A stretch of DNA of 14,041 nt, from the NCBI GenBank assembly GCA_023489425.1, contig JAMDCG010000054.1, forward strand, positions 1 through 14,041, read 5' to 3'. Of the stretch, positions 5,779-12,397 are shown piece by piece. The notes beneath the pieces were generated by a model, which was not told the DNA's origin, made no database searches, and saw only the letters and a list, made by a program, of their open reading frames with translations. The stretch comes from Thermoplasmatota archaeon. GTDB lineage: Archaea; Thermoplasmatota; Thermoplasmata; Thermoplasmatales; Thermoplasmataceae. The position numbers and the translations under genes are program-made. Numbering within the stretch: position 1 is the first letter of the stretch; each line of letters begins with the position of its first letter.

Positions 5779-6147
5779 TTACCTCATTATTTTTAAATTC
5801 TTGGGTTCAGGATTTTCCTTTGCCAGATCAGCCAGGAAAACAAATTCAGACCCAGAGTCCTTGATCTTCTTCATTGCTTTCTCACTGACATCTAGAGCTG
5901 AGATCTTTAATTTCTTCTCCATATACCCGCTTCCAAGAACCTTGCCTGGCACAACGACTATGTCTCCATCCTTGCACATTTTAGATATCTTGCCCACGTT
6001 TAGATCTGCATAATTTTGCCTTGTCTCAGAGAGCCTCTTTGCAATGTCTCTCCATAAAGGTGACTGGTTTTCCCTTGACAATTTAAGAAGGGTTTCAACC
6101 GTTTCCATAATTTTAGGACTTGTTTTTCTTTCTGCTTGTATACTCAT
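5779..6147 (-). CDS. rpl18e: 50S ribosomal protein eL18 (L18e)
   Basis: Archaeal/eukaryotic large-subunit protein eL18, about 122 residues from the chosen start. The conserved core is SRENQSPLWRDIAKRLSETR, then ADLNVGKISKM, DGDIVVVPGKVLGSGYM and the KISALDVSEKAMKKI segment. The frame is open up to an ATG at 6180, but family alignment favours the ATG at 6147 (MSIQAERKTSP), since the upstream residues (MGIQVYIPMVK) look like translated leader. An ATG at 6156 is also possible. AT-rich boxes at about 6163-6170 and 6183-6190, just after the TrmJ-like stop codon, could give an internal promoter for the ribosomal genes. It heads the eL18-uL13-uS9-rpoN block. Confidence 0.9.
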   Translation of the reverse strand: MSIQAERKTSPKIMETVETLLKLSRENQSPLWRDIAKRLSETRQNYADLNVGKISKMCKDGDIVVVPGKVLGSGYMEKKLKISALDVSEKAMKKIKDSGSEFVFLADLAKENPEPKNLKIMR

Positions 6148-6196
6148 TTTGACCATCGGAATATAAACCTGAATGCCCAAGAATTAATAAAGATTT

Positions 6197-6937
6197 TCAC
6201 GAAGAACCATCTTTTTCGTTTCTCATATCTCTTGATGCGATTTCTATTTTTCTCATTATACCCATTATTCTATAGAATTCACTCCTTGCCATATCTGATC
6301 TAGATATGAGACGCCTGAACATCACCATTGTATTAGGTATCTTGTGAGCGGGGAAATTAACCTTGCCCATTATTTTATTGATATTTTCCAGCAAAATTTC
6401 AATCTCCTCCCTTGATGCTCTGTCTTTCTCAGGGTAGTCAACTTCCTCGTTTAACATTGACTCATAAAGGATAAGCGTAAGTGCGTGGGATAGATTATAA
6501 ACTGGATAATCGGGATTTCCAGGTATGGTAATGAAAAAGTCACAAAGCTCCAGTTCAGAATTTTTCAGGCCGTCCCCCTCCCTTCCAATTACAATTCCTG
6601 TCTTCTTCTCGTTCCTGTAATGATCTGACCAGAATACAGATGGTTTCATTGGTATTCTTCTGTAATCTCTCATATTCTCGGATGAAACTGCAGATGTCCC
6701 AACAAGAACATCAAAGTTTTCCCTTACTTCCTTTAAATCAGAATAATATTCCGCGCTTCCAAGAATGTCGGATGCTTCTTTTGCCCTTGCAAAGGCATCG
6801 TCGTCAAAAAATGATGTTCCAACAACTATAAGATTTTTGAAAAAAGTGTTTTTCATAGATCTGGCAGCAGCACCAATATTACCCTGAACCTCTGGTTCCA
6901 CCAGTACGATGGAAACCTGATCCCTGTTCAGTATCAT
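6197..6937 (-). CDS. TrmJ-like SPOUT tRNA 2'-O-methyltransferase
   Basis: A 246-residue SpoU-family methyltransferase. The best match in layout is TrmJ, which methylates the 2'-OH of position 32 in tRNA with S-adenosylmethionine. The N-terminal motif LVEPEVQGNIGAAARSMKN (12-30) carries the conserved Asn and Arg. The trefoil-knot SAM site is TGIVIGREGDGLKNSEL, then DFFITIPGNPDYPVYNLSHA. In most relatives the last motif reads SLNLxxA, so the Val-Tyr-Asn-Leu-Ser variant is slightly unusual. A helical C-terminal extension (about 165-246) fits TrmJ rather than the shorter TrmL. The ATG overlaps the TGA of the FKBP gene in an ATGA, so translation is likely coupled. The methylated position cannot be proven from sequence. 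Confidence 0.88.
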   Translation of the reverse strand: MILNRDQVSIVLVEPEVQGNIGAAARSMKNTFFKNLIVVGTSFFDDDAFARAKEASDILGSAEYYSDLKEVRENFDVLVGTSAVSSENMRDYRRIPMKPSVFWSDHYRNEKKTGIVIGREGDGLKNSELELCDFFITIPGNPDYPVYNLSHALTLILYESMLNEEVDYPEKDRASREEIEILLENINKIMGKVNFPAHKIPNTMVMFRRLISRSDMARSEFYRIMGIMRKIEIASRDMRNEKDGSS

Positions 6938-7698
6938 TGTGCACTGACGTTTTTCTCGTTTTCTTTGTCTGCTGTTTCTTCCTTAGCTGGTATTTCCTGT
7001 TTATCGTCTTCCTTTACTTCTTCCTTCACTGGTTCATACTTTTCCGTTATGTAAAGAACCAGATCCTTAAGATATTTTCTTGTGGCTTCTACTACCCTGT
7101 ACTTTGCATCAAACCACTCTATGTTGAATTTCATGTCTTCTGGAACTGTGATTTCCAGATCGTTTTCTCTTTCTTCGATCACAAACTTATCTGATCCTCT
7201 TGAGAAGTTGAGATCTATTATTCCTTTAAGTATGTCCTTCTTCCCATCCAGTTTCTCAACCAGTGAATATTTGTAGAAAACATCCTTTCCTGCCCATGGG
7301 TGATTGTAATCAACAACAACTCTTCCGGGGCTTACTGAAAGTATCCTACCTCTCTTGTTATTTATTCTTACTTCTGCTCCCGGCACAGGATCTATATTAT
7401 TTCTCTTGAATTCTGACATGGTATGCACTTTTAGATTCTTTGAATCCCTCATGCCATAGGCGTTCTCTGCCTTTATCTCCACTTCATGCTCTTCTCCTAT
7501 CTTTGAACTTAGAAGACTGTCATTTATTTCCTTAAACAAATCTTCAGATCCAACTACAAGAACTCCCTCTCCATACTTTTGATCCGGATCATAAATATTA
7601 TTTTCTTTTGCTAGTGCTTCATCGCTCGTTGCAACAAGTTGTTTATCTGACCCGACTCTCATTTCAAATTTAATTTTTACAAAGTCTCCATTTTCCAT
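6934..7698 (-). CDS. FKBP-type peptidyl-prolyl cis-trans isomerase (long archaeal type)
   Basis: Prolyl isomerase and chaperone of the archaeal long FKBP type, 254 residues, predicted cytosolic with no signal peptide. The N-terminal FKBP half includes GEGVLVVGSEDLFKEINDSL and the strand IGEEHEVEIKAENAYGMRD (67-85). An insert-in-flap type domain follows, with GRVVVDYNHPWAGKDVFYKY (124-143), matching the VDxNHPLAGK motif of SlyD-like proteins. The usual GLExALxGM helix is degenerate (KEINDSLLSSK), so catalytic strength is uncertain. A further helical domain runs to about 219. The C terminus (220-254) is a low-complexity Glu/Lys tail. The start has a GGTGATA Shine-Dalgarno two bases before the ATG, with a TATA box at 7732-7743, so this is the first gene of the cluster leading into TrmJ, ribosomal proteins and RpoN. 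Confidence 0.92.
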   Translation of the reverse strand: MENGDFVKIKFEMRVGSDKQLVATSDEALAKENNIYDPDQKYGEGVLVVGSEDLFKEINDSLLSSKIGEEHEVEIKAENAYGMRDSKNLKVHTMSEFKRNNIDPVPGAEVRINNKRGRILSVSPGRVVVDYNHPWAGKDVFYKYSLVEKLDGKKDILKGIIDLNFSRGSDKFVIEERENDLEITVPEDMKFNIEWFDAKYRVVEATRKYLKDLVLYITEKYEPVKEEVKEDDKQEIPAKEETADKENEKNVSAQ

Positions 7699-7700
7699 GG

Positions 7701-7743
7701 TATCACCGGAATAAGTTATACGTAATTTCAGATATTATTTAAA
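7701..7743 (-). promoter_or_regulatory. Promoter and ribosome-binding site of the FKBP-led operon
   Basis: The minus-strand TTTAAATAATAT at 7732-7743 is a good archaeal TATA box, predicting a start near 7713. The resulting 15-nt leader contains GGTGATA (7701-7707), complementary to the 16S 3' end, two bases before the ATG at 7698. This is a first gene with a short leader, unlike the leaderless genes elsewhere in the window. Confidence 0.5.
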
Positions 7744-7753
7744 GGTATTCTGT

Positions 7754-7758
7754 AAAAA
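7754..7758 (-). terminator. Possible T-run terminator of pyruvate kinase
   Basis: A minus-strand T5 run within TTAATTTTTACAG lies 20 nt after the pyruvate kinase stop codon and just before the FKBP promoter. Archaeal termination often uses such U-rich tracts. The run is short, so support is weak. Confidence 0.25.
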
Positions 7759-7777
7759 TTAAGCTTTTGAAATAATT

Positions 7778-9478
7778 TCATGCATAGACAAAACCAATAT
7801 CGGAATCAATGAACACATCATCTCCGTCTTTGACGTCATTCAATACTATTGTACTGTATATGCATGTTTTTCCTGCTTTTTCAATTTTTTGAATTACTGA
7901 TCTTATTGGATTGCCTGTTATTATGAAGGCTTCATAAAAGCTGTAATCAAATTTATCATCAGAAATTTTTTCACAGTTTCCCATGTAAATACTTCCTTTC
8001 CCACTGTTAATTTTTCCGGATATGTTCTTTCCCAGTGCATATCCCCTGGCAACAAGTGTTCCTGCTGTGAGAACGCTGACCTGTGCAGTGCCTGCAAATA
8101 GGTGATCAGGGTGACCAGATGTTACAACTATTCTTTCTCCTTTAAGGATCATTCCATCCCCTACCAGTGCATTTAGAACATCCTTTACAGAGATATCCTC
8201 CTTGAAGTTTTCAATGACATATGGAAACACACCCCGATAGAGATTGGTTCTGGATGCCACTAATCTTGACGGTGTTACTGATAATATTCTAGAGGATGGT
8301 CTCATTGATGATACCATTCTGGCCGTGTTTCCACCCCTTGTGCATGCCACAATGTGATGTGCGTTTATCTGATCAGAAAGAATCTTCGTGGACTTTGCTA
8401 CTGAAAAGGTAACCCTGCTTCCAGTGAATTCACTTGGTTCTTCAAAGTTATGGTAGAATGATTCCACATAAAGTGAAGTGTCCCTCAACACTTTCACAGC
8501 TTCAAGTGGGAAAGAACCTATTGCAGTCTCCTCTGATAGCATCAGGGCATCAGTATTATCAAGTATGGCATTTGTTACATCTGATATTTCTGCCCTGGTT
8601 GGTGATTCACTGGAAACCATGCTTTCGAGCATCTGTGTTGCCACTATTATGGGAATACCGTTTGAATGGGCTTTTTGCATTATGTACTTCTGGCTTACTG
8701 TTACCTCATGGACAGGCATCTCTACACCAAGGTCACCCCTTGCCACCATTATGGCATCTGTTGCCTTTACTATACCTTCAATATTATCCATGGCCTGTTT
8801 TGTTTCAATTTTTGCCACAAGGTGGATATTTCCGCCCATCTTCCCAATCATGTCGTGAACCATGTCTATTTCATTGCGATTCTGGACGAATGAAAGCGCA
8901 ATGTATTCAACGTTTTTCTCCACTGACATTTTCAGATATTCTCTGTCCCTTTCCTGTAAAATACCCATGGGAATGTACCTTCCAGGAATGTTCATCCTTC
9001 CATTATTTTTCAATATGCCGTCAACAGATGAACTCAATTTACATATTCTATTACCCTCCTGAATGACAGTCGTTCGTATCTTTCCGTCCATGAACAGAAC
9101 TTCATCACCTTTCTTCAGTGATTTAACAACATCGTCAACAGCTATGTGGATATCAGCTTTTTCCTCCTGCTGCCCCAGAGTGTATTCCTTCCCTGACAAA
9201 ATTGCTAATGTGTCACCGTTCAGCAGAGCCCTCAATTCAGGGCCCTTTAGATCAACCATTATACTCACATACATTTTTCTTTCTCTGGCTATTTTATCCC
9301 TGAAATTTACCAGAGTCTGAAGTTCCTCCTTAGTACTGTGAGCTGTGTTGAGTCTGAAACATGTCACCCCGTATTCTATCATGTGTTCCATAATATTTTC
9401 TTCAGAACATGCAGGACCATATGTAGCAACAATCTTGGTCTTTGGTCTCTTTAAAATGTCCATCTTTTGAGAGTTCAT
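7778..9478 (-). CDS. pyk: Pyruvate kinase with extra C-terminal domain
   Basis: Glycolytic enzyme converting phosphoenolpyruvate and ADP to pyruvate and ATP. The catalytic core spans about 11-475: KTKIVATYGPA and CFRLNTAHS near the N terminus, DLKGPELRA (76-84), the mobile B domain to about 175, VAKIET with Lys223 and Glu225, MVARGDLGVEMP with Asp249, ATQMLESM with Thr281, and PTRAEISDVTNAILDNTDA followed by LMLSEETAIGSFPLEA. The C domain ends near TSGHPD and GTAQVSVLTAGT. At 566 residues it is about 90 longer than most archaeal enzymes. The extension (476-566) ends DVKDGDDVFIDSDIGFVYA, resembling the end of the PEP-utilising swivelling domain found at the C terminus of Geobacillus-type pyruvate kinases, but without a TSH motif. 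A TATA box centred 26 bp upstream implies a leaderless start. It is divergent from an HTH_10 regulator. Confidence 0.96.
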   Translation of the reverse strand: MNSQKMDILKRPKTKIVATYGPACSEENIMEHMIEYGVTCFRLNTAHSTKEELQTLVNFRDKIARERKMYVSIMVDLKGPELRALLNGDTLAILSGKEYTLGQQEEKADIHIAVDDVVKSLKKGDEVLFMDGKIRTTVIQEGNRICKLSSSVDGILKNNGRMNIPGRYIPMGILQERDREYLKMSVEKNVEYIALSFVQNRNEIDMVHDMIGKMGGNIHLVAKIETKQAMDNIEGIVKATDAIMVARGDLGVEMPVHEVTVSQKYIMQKAHSNGIPIIVATQMLESMVSSESPTRAEISDVTNAILDNTDALMLSEETAIGSFPLEAVKVLRDTSLYVESFYHNFEEPSEFTGSRVTFSVAKSTKILSDQINAHHIVACTRGGNTARMVSSMRPSSRILSVTPSRLVASRTNLYRGVFPYVIENFKEDISVKDVLNALVGDGMILKGERIVVTSGHPDHLFAGTAQVSVLTAGTLVARGYALGKNISGKINSGKGSIYMGNCEKISDDKFDYSFYEAFIITGNPIRSVIQKIEKAGKTCIYSTIVLNDVKDGDDVFIDSDIGFVYA

Positions 9479-9499
9479 GGATTTAAAAGTGTATTATGG

Positions 9500-9507
9500 T
9501 ATAATAA
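9500..9507 (-). promoter_or_regulatory. TATA box of pyruvate kinase
   Basis: The minus-strand TTATTATA is centred at 9503.5, 26 bp before the ATG at 9478. Transcription should therefore start at the start codon, giving a leaderless mRNA. No Shine-Dalgarno is present. Confidence 0.6.
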
Positions 9508-9513
9508 GAAAAC

Positions 9514-9526
9514 TAATGATTCATTA
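9514..9526. promoter_or_regulatory. 13-bp palindrome between divergent promoters, candidate operator
   Basis: TAATGA-T-TCATTA is a perfect palindrome. Its centre is at about -42 from the predicted pyruvate kinase start, just upstream of the TFB-recognition position, and about -78 from the predicted HTH_10 gene start. Archaeal activators often bind in that place. The adjacent HTH_10 protein is the natural candidate ligand, but this is inference. Confidence 0.4.
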
Positions 9527-9566
9527 TGAAAAACTATTTAGAAATACACGAATAAACATTGATAAG

Positions 9567-9575
9567 AATAAATAA
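9567..9575 (+). promoter_or_regulatory. TATA box of the HTH_10 regulator
   Basis: AATAAATAA is centred 27 bp before the ATG at 9598, again predicting a leaderless transcript. No ribosome-binding site precedes the ATG. Confidence 0.5.
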
Positions 9576-9597
9576 CCTTAGTTTTATTATGATCTGA

Positions 9598-10215
9598 ATG
9601 ACGGAAAAATATCCAATCGAAGCAGTTATCGAGCTTGAACGGGATGACTGCAAGATTACTCAGGCAATAATGAAAATGAAGGGGGTTAAATCGGTAACAA
9701 GACTCAAGATAGAAGTCGATGAAACCCTGCATCTTGTTGAGAAGGATACATTCACCGATGAAGATATGAAAATAATCAACTCTCTTTCCAAAAAAGTTGC
9801 AAAAACTGGCCCCGGAAAGTTGTGGATATATGGAAAAAGCTGTTCTGCATGCAGGGCACTCGCCCTGAGTGAGGCGGTAATGGTTTCAAGTAAATCGGTA
9901 GATTCCAGAAAAATACTCTTCAGAATCCTGGTTGAGAACAGAGTTTCATTAAAAAAGTTAGTGAAACAGCTTGAAGCAGATCAGTTAAACCCGAAAATAG
10001 TTGAAGAACCTGACGAGCAGAGAAATGAGATGTCTGAAAGAGAATTGAGTGTGCTTAAGATGTGCTATGATCTTGGCTATTTTGAGAATGACAGGGCCTC
10101 ATCACTAACGGAGATTGCTAAGGTACTGGGTGTTTCTACATCATCCCTATCAGAAACCTTGAGAAGAGCCATGAAAAAAACAGTGAGAGATTACCTCACG
10201 AGAAAAAATCCATGA
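9598..10215 (+). CDS. HTH_10 (bacterio-opsin-activator-type) transcription regulator
   Basis: A 205-residue DNA-binding protein. The C-terminal HTH_10 domain (about 147-199) is typical: SERELSVLKMCYDLGYFEN, then SSLTEIAKVLGVSTSSLSET and LRRAMKKTVRDYL, with the GYFE turn and the LGxSxSxLSExLRRA recognition helix. The N-terminal part (5-60) looks like a small alpha/beta domain. The middle holds WIYGKSCSACRALALSEA, with Cys82 and Cys85 in a CxxC arrangement that could bind metal or sense redox state, followed by a strand-helix segment (104-128). The same architecture, a sensor half plus terminal HTH_10, is known from haloarchaeal Bat-like regulators. It is transcribed away from pyruvate kinase across 119 bp containing both TATA boxes and a palindrome, so control of pyruvate kinase and itself is plausible. 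The signal is unknown. Confidence 0.88.
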   Translation: MTEKYPIEAVIELERDDCKITQAIMKMKGVKSVTRLKIEVDETLHLVEKDTFTDEDMKIINSLSKKVAKTGPGKLWIYGKSCSACRALALSEAVMVSSKSVDSRKILFRILVENRVSLKKLVKQLEADQLNPKIVEEPDEQRNEMSERELSVLKMCYDLGYFENDRASSLTEIAKVLGVSTSSLSETLRRAMKKTVRDYLTRKNP

Positions 10216-10287
10216 TGATTTTCTAATAGTTTACAGGTACATATCAGTAGTTAACTGTATTTTTGAAGTAATGATATTTCTAGTATG

Positions 10288-10294
10288 AAAAAAA
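10288..10294 (-). terminator. T-run terminator of the trp/DAHP synthase operon
   Basis: A minus-strand T7 run within AAATTTTTTTCAT lies 37 nt after the DAHP synthase stop codon. It is the longest such run in this convergent intergenic region and fits U-tract termination in archaea. On the plus strand a T5 run at 10260-10264 could end the HTH_10 transcript. Confidence 0.4.
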
Positions 10295-10331
10295 TTTGCC
10301 AATGCTCTGTCATACGTTCTAATGAAGAAGT

Positions 10332-11102
10332 TCATAGATTCAGAGCCTTAATTTTCATTGCCTTTTCATACAGTGTGGAAAATTCCCTGAAGTTGAGTTG
10401 CTGCTCCTTATCACTCATTGCCTCTTCAGGTCTAGGATGAGTTTCAACCATCAGTCCATCTGCTCCGGCTGCTACTGCTGCCAGGGCAAGTGGCTCAACA
10501 TATTCTCTTCTTCCTGCTGGATGGCTTGGATCAACCACTATGGGGAATTTCACCTTTTTCCTGAGTACTGGAATAGCTGAAATATCCAGGGTGAATCTTG
10601 TAGAATTCTCGAATGTCCTGATTCCCCTCTCAACGAGAATTATATCTTCATTTCCACCAGCACTTAGATATCTTGAAGCCTGATAAAATTCTTCAACTGT
10701 GTTTCCAAATCCTCTTTTCAGAAGCACTGGTTTTGGCTGTTTTGCCACATCCTTCAAAAGAGAAAAATTCTGACAGTTTCTGCTCCCTATCTGCAGTATA
10801 TCTGCATAATCACTGACAAGTTCCAGTTCATCGTTTCCCATTACCTCAGTGACCACAAGCATATTGTATTTATCTGCTGCATCCCTCATGAGTTTCAATC
10901 CTGTTTCAGCAAGTCCCTGGAATGAATCTGGAGAAGTTCTGGGCTTGAACGCCCCTCCTCGCAGTATCTTAACACCAAGTGTGGACAGGAATTTAGCCGT
11001 TTCCATCATCTGGTCTCTACTTTCCACGGCACATGGACCTGCAATAAATCTCAGGCTTCCCTTTGGAAAGAGTTCTCTAACATTATTCATTTCTTTCATC
11101 AT
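10332..11102 (-). CDS. DAHP synthase (3-deoxy-7-phosphoheptulonate synthase), type I-beta
   Basis: First enzyme of the shikimate pathway, joining phosphoenolpyruvate and erythrose 4-phosphate. About 256 residues of bare TIM barrel in the AroAI-beta/KdsA group. Visible site segments: [10 protein letters not shown] with the metal-binding Cys, [46 protein letters not shown], and [12 protein letters not shown] and MVETHPRP with the metal-binding His and Glu. There is no N-terminal ferredoxin-like/ACT domain and no chorismate mutase domain. Such short forms in Pyrococcus are not feedback inhibited. The frame is open from a GTG at 11111, but GGAAGTGAT (close to GGAGGTGAT) precedes ATG codons at 11102 and 11099, so I start at 11102. 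It overlaps the end of trpC by about 20 bp and is the last gene of the trp operon. Confidence 0.93.
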   Translation of the reverse strand: MMKEMNNVRELFPKGSLRFIAGPCAVESRDQMMETAKFLSTLGVKILRGGAFKPRTSPDSFQGLAETGLKLMRDAADKYNMLVVTEVMGNDELELVSDYADILQIGSRNCQNFSLLKDVAKQPKPVLLKRGFGNTVEEFYQASRYLSAGGNEDIILVERGIRTFENSTRFTLDISAIPVLRKKVKFPIVVDPSHPAGRREYVEPLALAAVAAGADGLMVETHPRPEEAMSDKEQQLNFREFSTLYEKAMKIKALNL

Positions 11103-11835
11103 CGTAATCACTTCCTTCTTTTTTAATTTCTATAACAAATTTTGGTTCTTTTAAAACTGATGAACCTATAAGATATCCATCGAATGGCATTTTGAGCAAT
11201 CTCCTATAGTTACTCCTATCAAGTCCGCTTTCAAGAACCTTCACTTCGTGCCCTGCCATTAGTTCAACTACCTGATCTTCGTTTCCTTCCATCTTCAGTG
11301 TTCTAAGATTTCTTCTGTTATAACCACATATTACATTTTTTCCCTGAGGTATCCTATCAAAAATCTCTCTGTCATGGAATTCAGCAAGTACATCCATGTG
11401 CATGCTTTCCGCATATCCTGCCAGTTCCTCCATCCTTGAAGCAGGAAGAAAGTCGGCAATTAGTAATATGGCATCGAAACCACAATTGTATGAGGTTTCT
11501 ATCATTTCTTCTCTATCTATGAAATCCTTCATCAGAATAGGCTTTTCGAATTTCTGAAGGCTTAACCCATCAGTAAAGTTGCCTGCGAAATGATCAGGCT
11601 CGGTAAGAACGCTGAACGCATCGGCGTAATCCTTAACGTAATCCCCGAATTTTTCAGGACTGGAGAATGACGGGCCGTAAAAACCTGAAGGTGATTCTCT
11701 CTTATATTCGATTATCAGTTTTTTTCCCTTTGCCCCAAGCACATTCTTCATCGAGATCGGCTTCCTTGATCTCATATCCTCACTTACGTGATTACGCTTT
11801 TCGTTTTTTCTATAAATCTGTTCAACTACATTCAA
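11083..11835 (-). CDS. trpC: Indole-3-glycerol-phosphate synthase
   Basis: Converts carboxyphenylamino-deoxyribulose phosphate to indole-3-glycerol phosphate in tryptophan synthesis; cytosolic TIM barrel of 250 residues. Hand alignment to the Sulfolobus enzyme places its catalytic residues here: Glu43 and Lys45 in [11 protein letters not shown], Lys103 in ILMKDF, Glu152 in VLAEFHD, Asn173 in GYNRRNL, and Ser203 in VLESGL. The phosphate-binding [10 protein letters not shown] follows (220-229). The start is a TTG one base after the trpG stop codon, with GAGGGAT upstream as Shine-Dalgarno. There is no ATG until residue 21, which would shorten the N-terminal substrate-binding segment. The C-terminal end is acidic and overlaps the start of the DAHP synthase gene. 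Confidence 0.94.
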   Translation of the reverse strand: MNVVEQIYRKNEKRNHVSEDMRSRKPISMKNVLGAKGKKLIIEYKRESPSGFYGPSFSSPEKFGDYVKDYADAFSVLTEPDHFAGNFTDGLSLQKFEKPILMKDFIDREEMIETSYNCGFDAILLIADFLPASRMEELAGYAESMHMDVLAEFHDREIFDRIPQGKNVICGYNRRNLRTLKMEGNEDQVVELMAGHEVKVLESGLDRSNYRRLLKMPFDGYLIGSSVLKEPKFVIEIKKEGSDYDDERNE

Positions 11836-11836
11836 T

Positions 11837-12397
11837 TCAATCCCTCAAGAAATTCTCAAATAGTTTCCTTCCATACTCAGAATAGAAACTTTCAGGATGG
11901 AACTGTACCCCAAATCTTTTCATATCTGGAGTATGAAATCCCATGATACTACCATCCGATTGAGAGATGCAGTCAGGTATTATTTCTGGAGATTGACGCA
12001 CTGTGAGTGAATGATACCTGATTGCCCTGAATTTCTCAGGTATGCCACTGTATAGAGGGGAATCACCGTGAATCATTGTGTCAACCTCTCCGTGAAATTG
12101 GCGATTCATTCTTTCAATGACTGAACCTTTATTATATGCTATAACCTGATGCCCAAAGCAAATACCAAGAACCTTTGAATTCTTTAACCCTGTGAGGAAT
12201 GTGTCAAGATCTCCTCTGTCTTCATGAATCGAAGGGCTTCCGGGTCCTGGAGAAATAACAATACGATCATACTCATCTGCTCTTATTTTACGAAGTTCAT
12301 CATTCTTCACCACCTTCACACTGGTACCAAGTTCCCCTAAAAGCTGTTCTATATTATACACAAATGAATCGTAGTTATCAATTAACAATATCTTCAT
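11837..12397 (-). CDS. trpG: Anthranilate synthase component II (glutamine amidotransferase)
   Basis: Class I glutamine amidotransferase subunit that supplies ammonia to TrpE; 186 residues, normal length. The N-terminal LLIDNYDSFVYNI is typical of TrpG/PabA. RIVISPGPGSP (45-55) is the oxyanion-side loop. The nucleophile is Cys80 in VLGICFGHQ, where most relatives have CLGHQ. The other catalytic residues are His167 and Glu169 in GVQFHPES. It could also serve a 4-amino-4-deoxychorismate synthase, but its position between trpE and trpC makes the tryptophan role clear. The ATG overlaps the 3' end of trpE by 20 bp, with a GGGGGT-type Shine-Dalgarno inside trpE. It ends one base before the trpC start. 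Confidence 0.95.
   Translation of the reverse strand: MKILLIDNYDSFVYNIEQLLGELGTSVKVVKNDELRKIRADEYDRIVISPGPGSPSIHEDRGDLDTFLTGLKNSKVLGICFGHQVIAYNKGSVIERMNRQFHGEVDTMIHGDSPLYSGIPEKFRAIRYHSLTVRQSPEIIPDCISQSDGSIMGFHTPDMKRFGVQFHPESFYSEYGRKLFENFLRD

Noticed and set aside
6148..6180. Longer eL18 start at 6180
   Set aside because: The 11 extra residues do not fit the family's N terminus and overlap candidate TATA boxes. The ATG at 6147 is preferred.
8434..9066. A 210-codon plus-strand ORF opposite pyruvate kinase
   Set aside because: It lies fully antisense to a well-conserved enzyme, is rich in Cys, His, Leu and Pro with no recognisable motif, and has no promoter or ribosome-binding site. It is a coding shadow.
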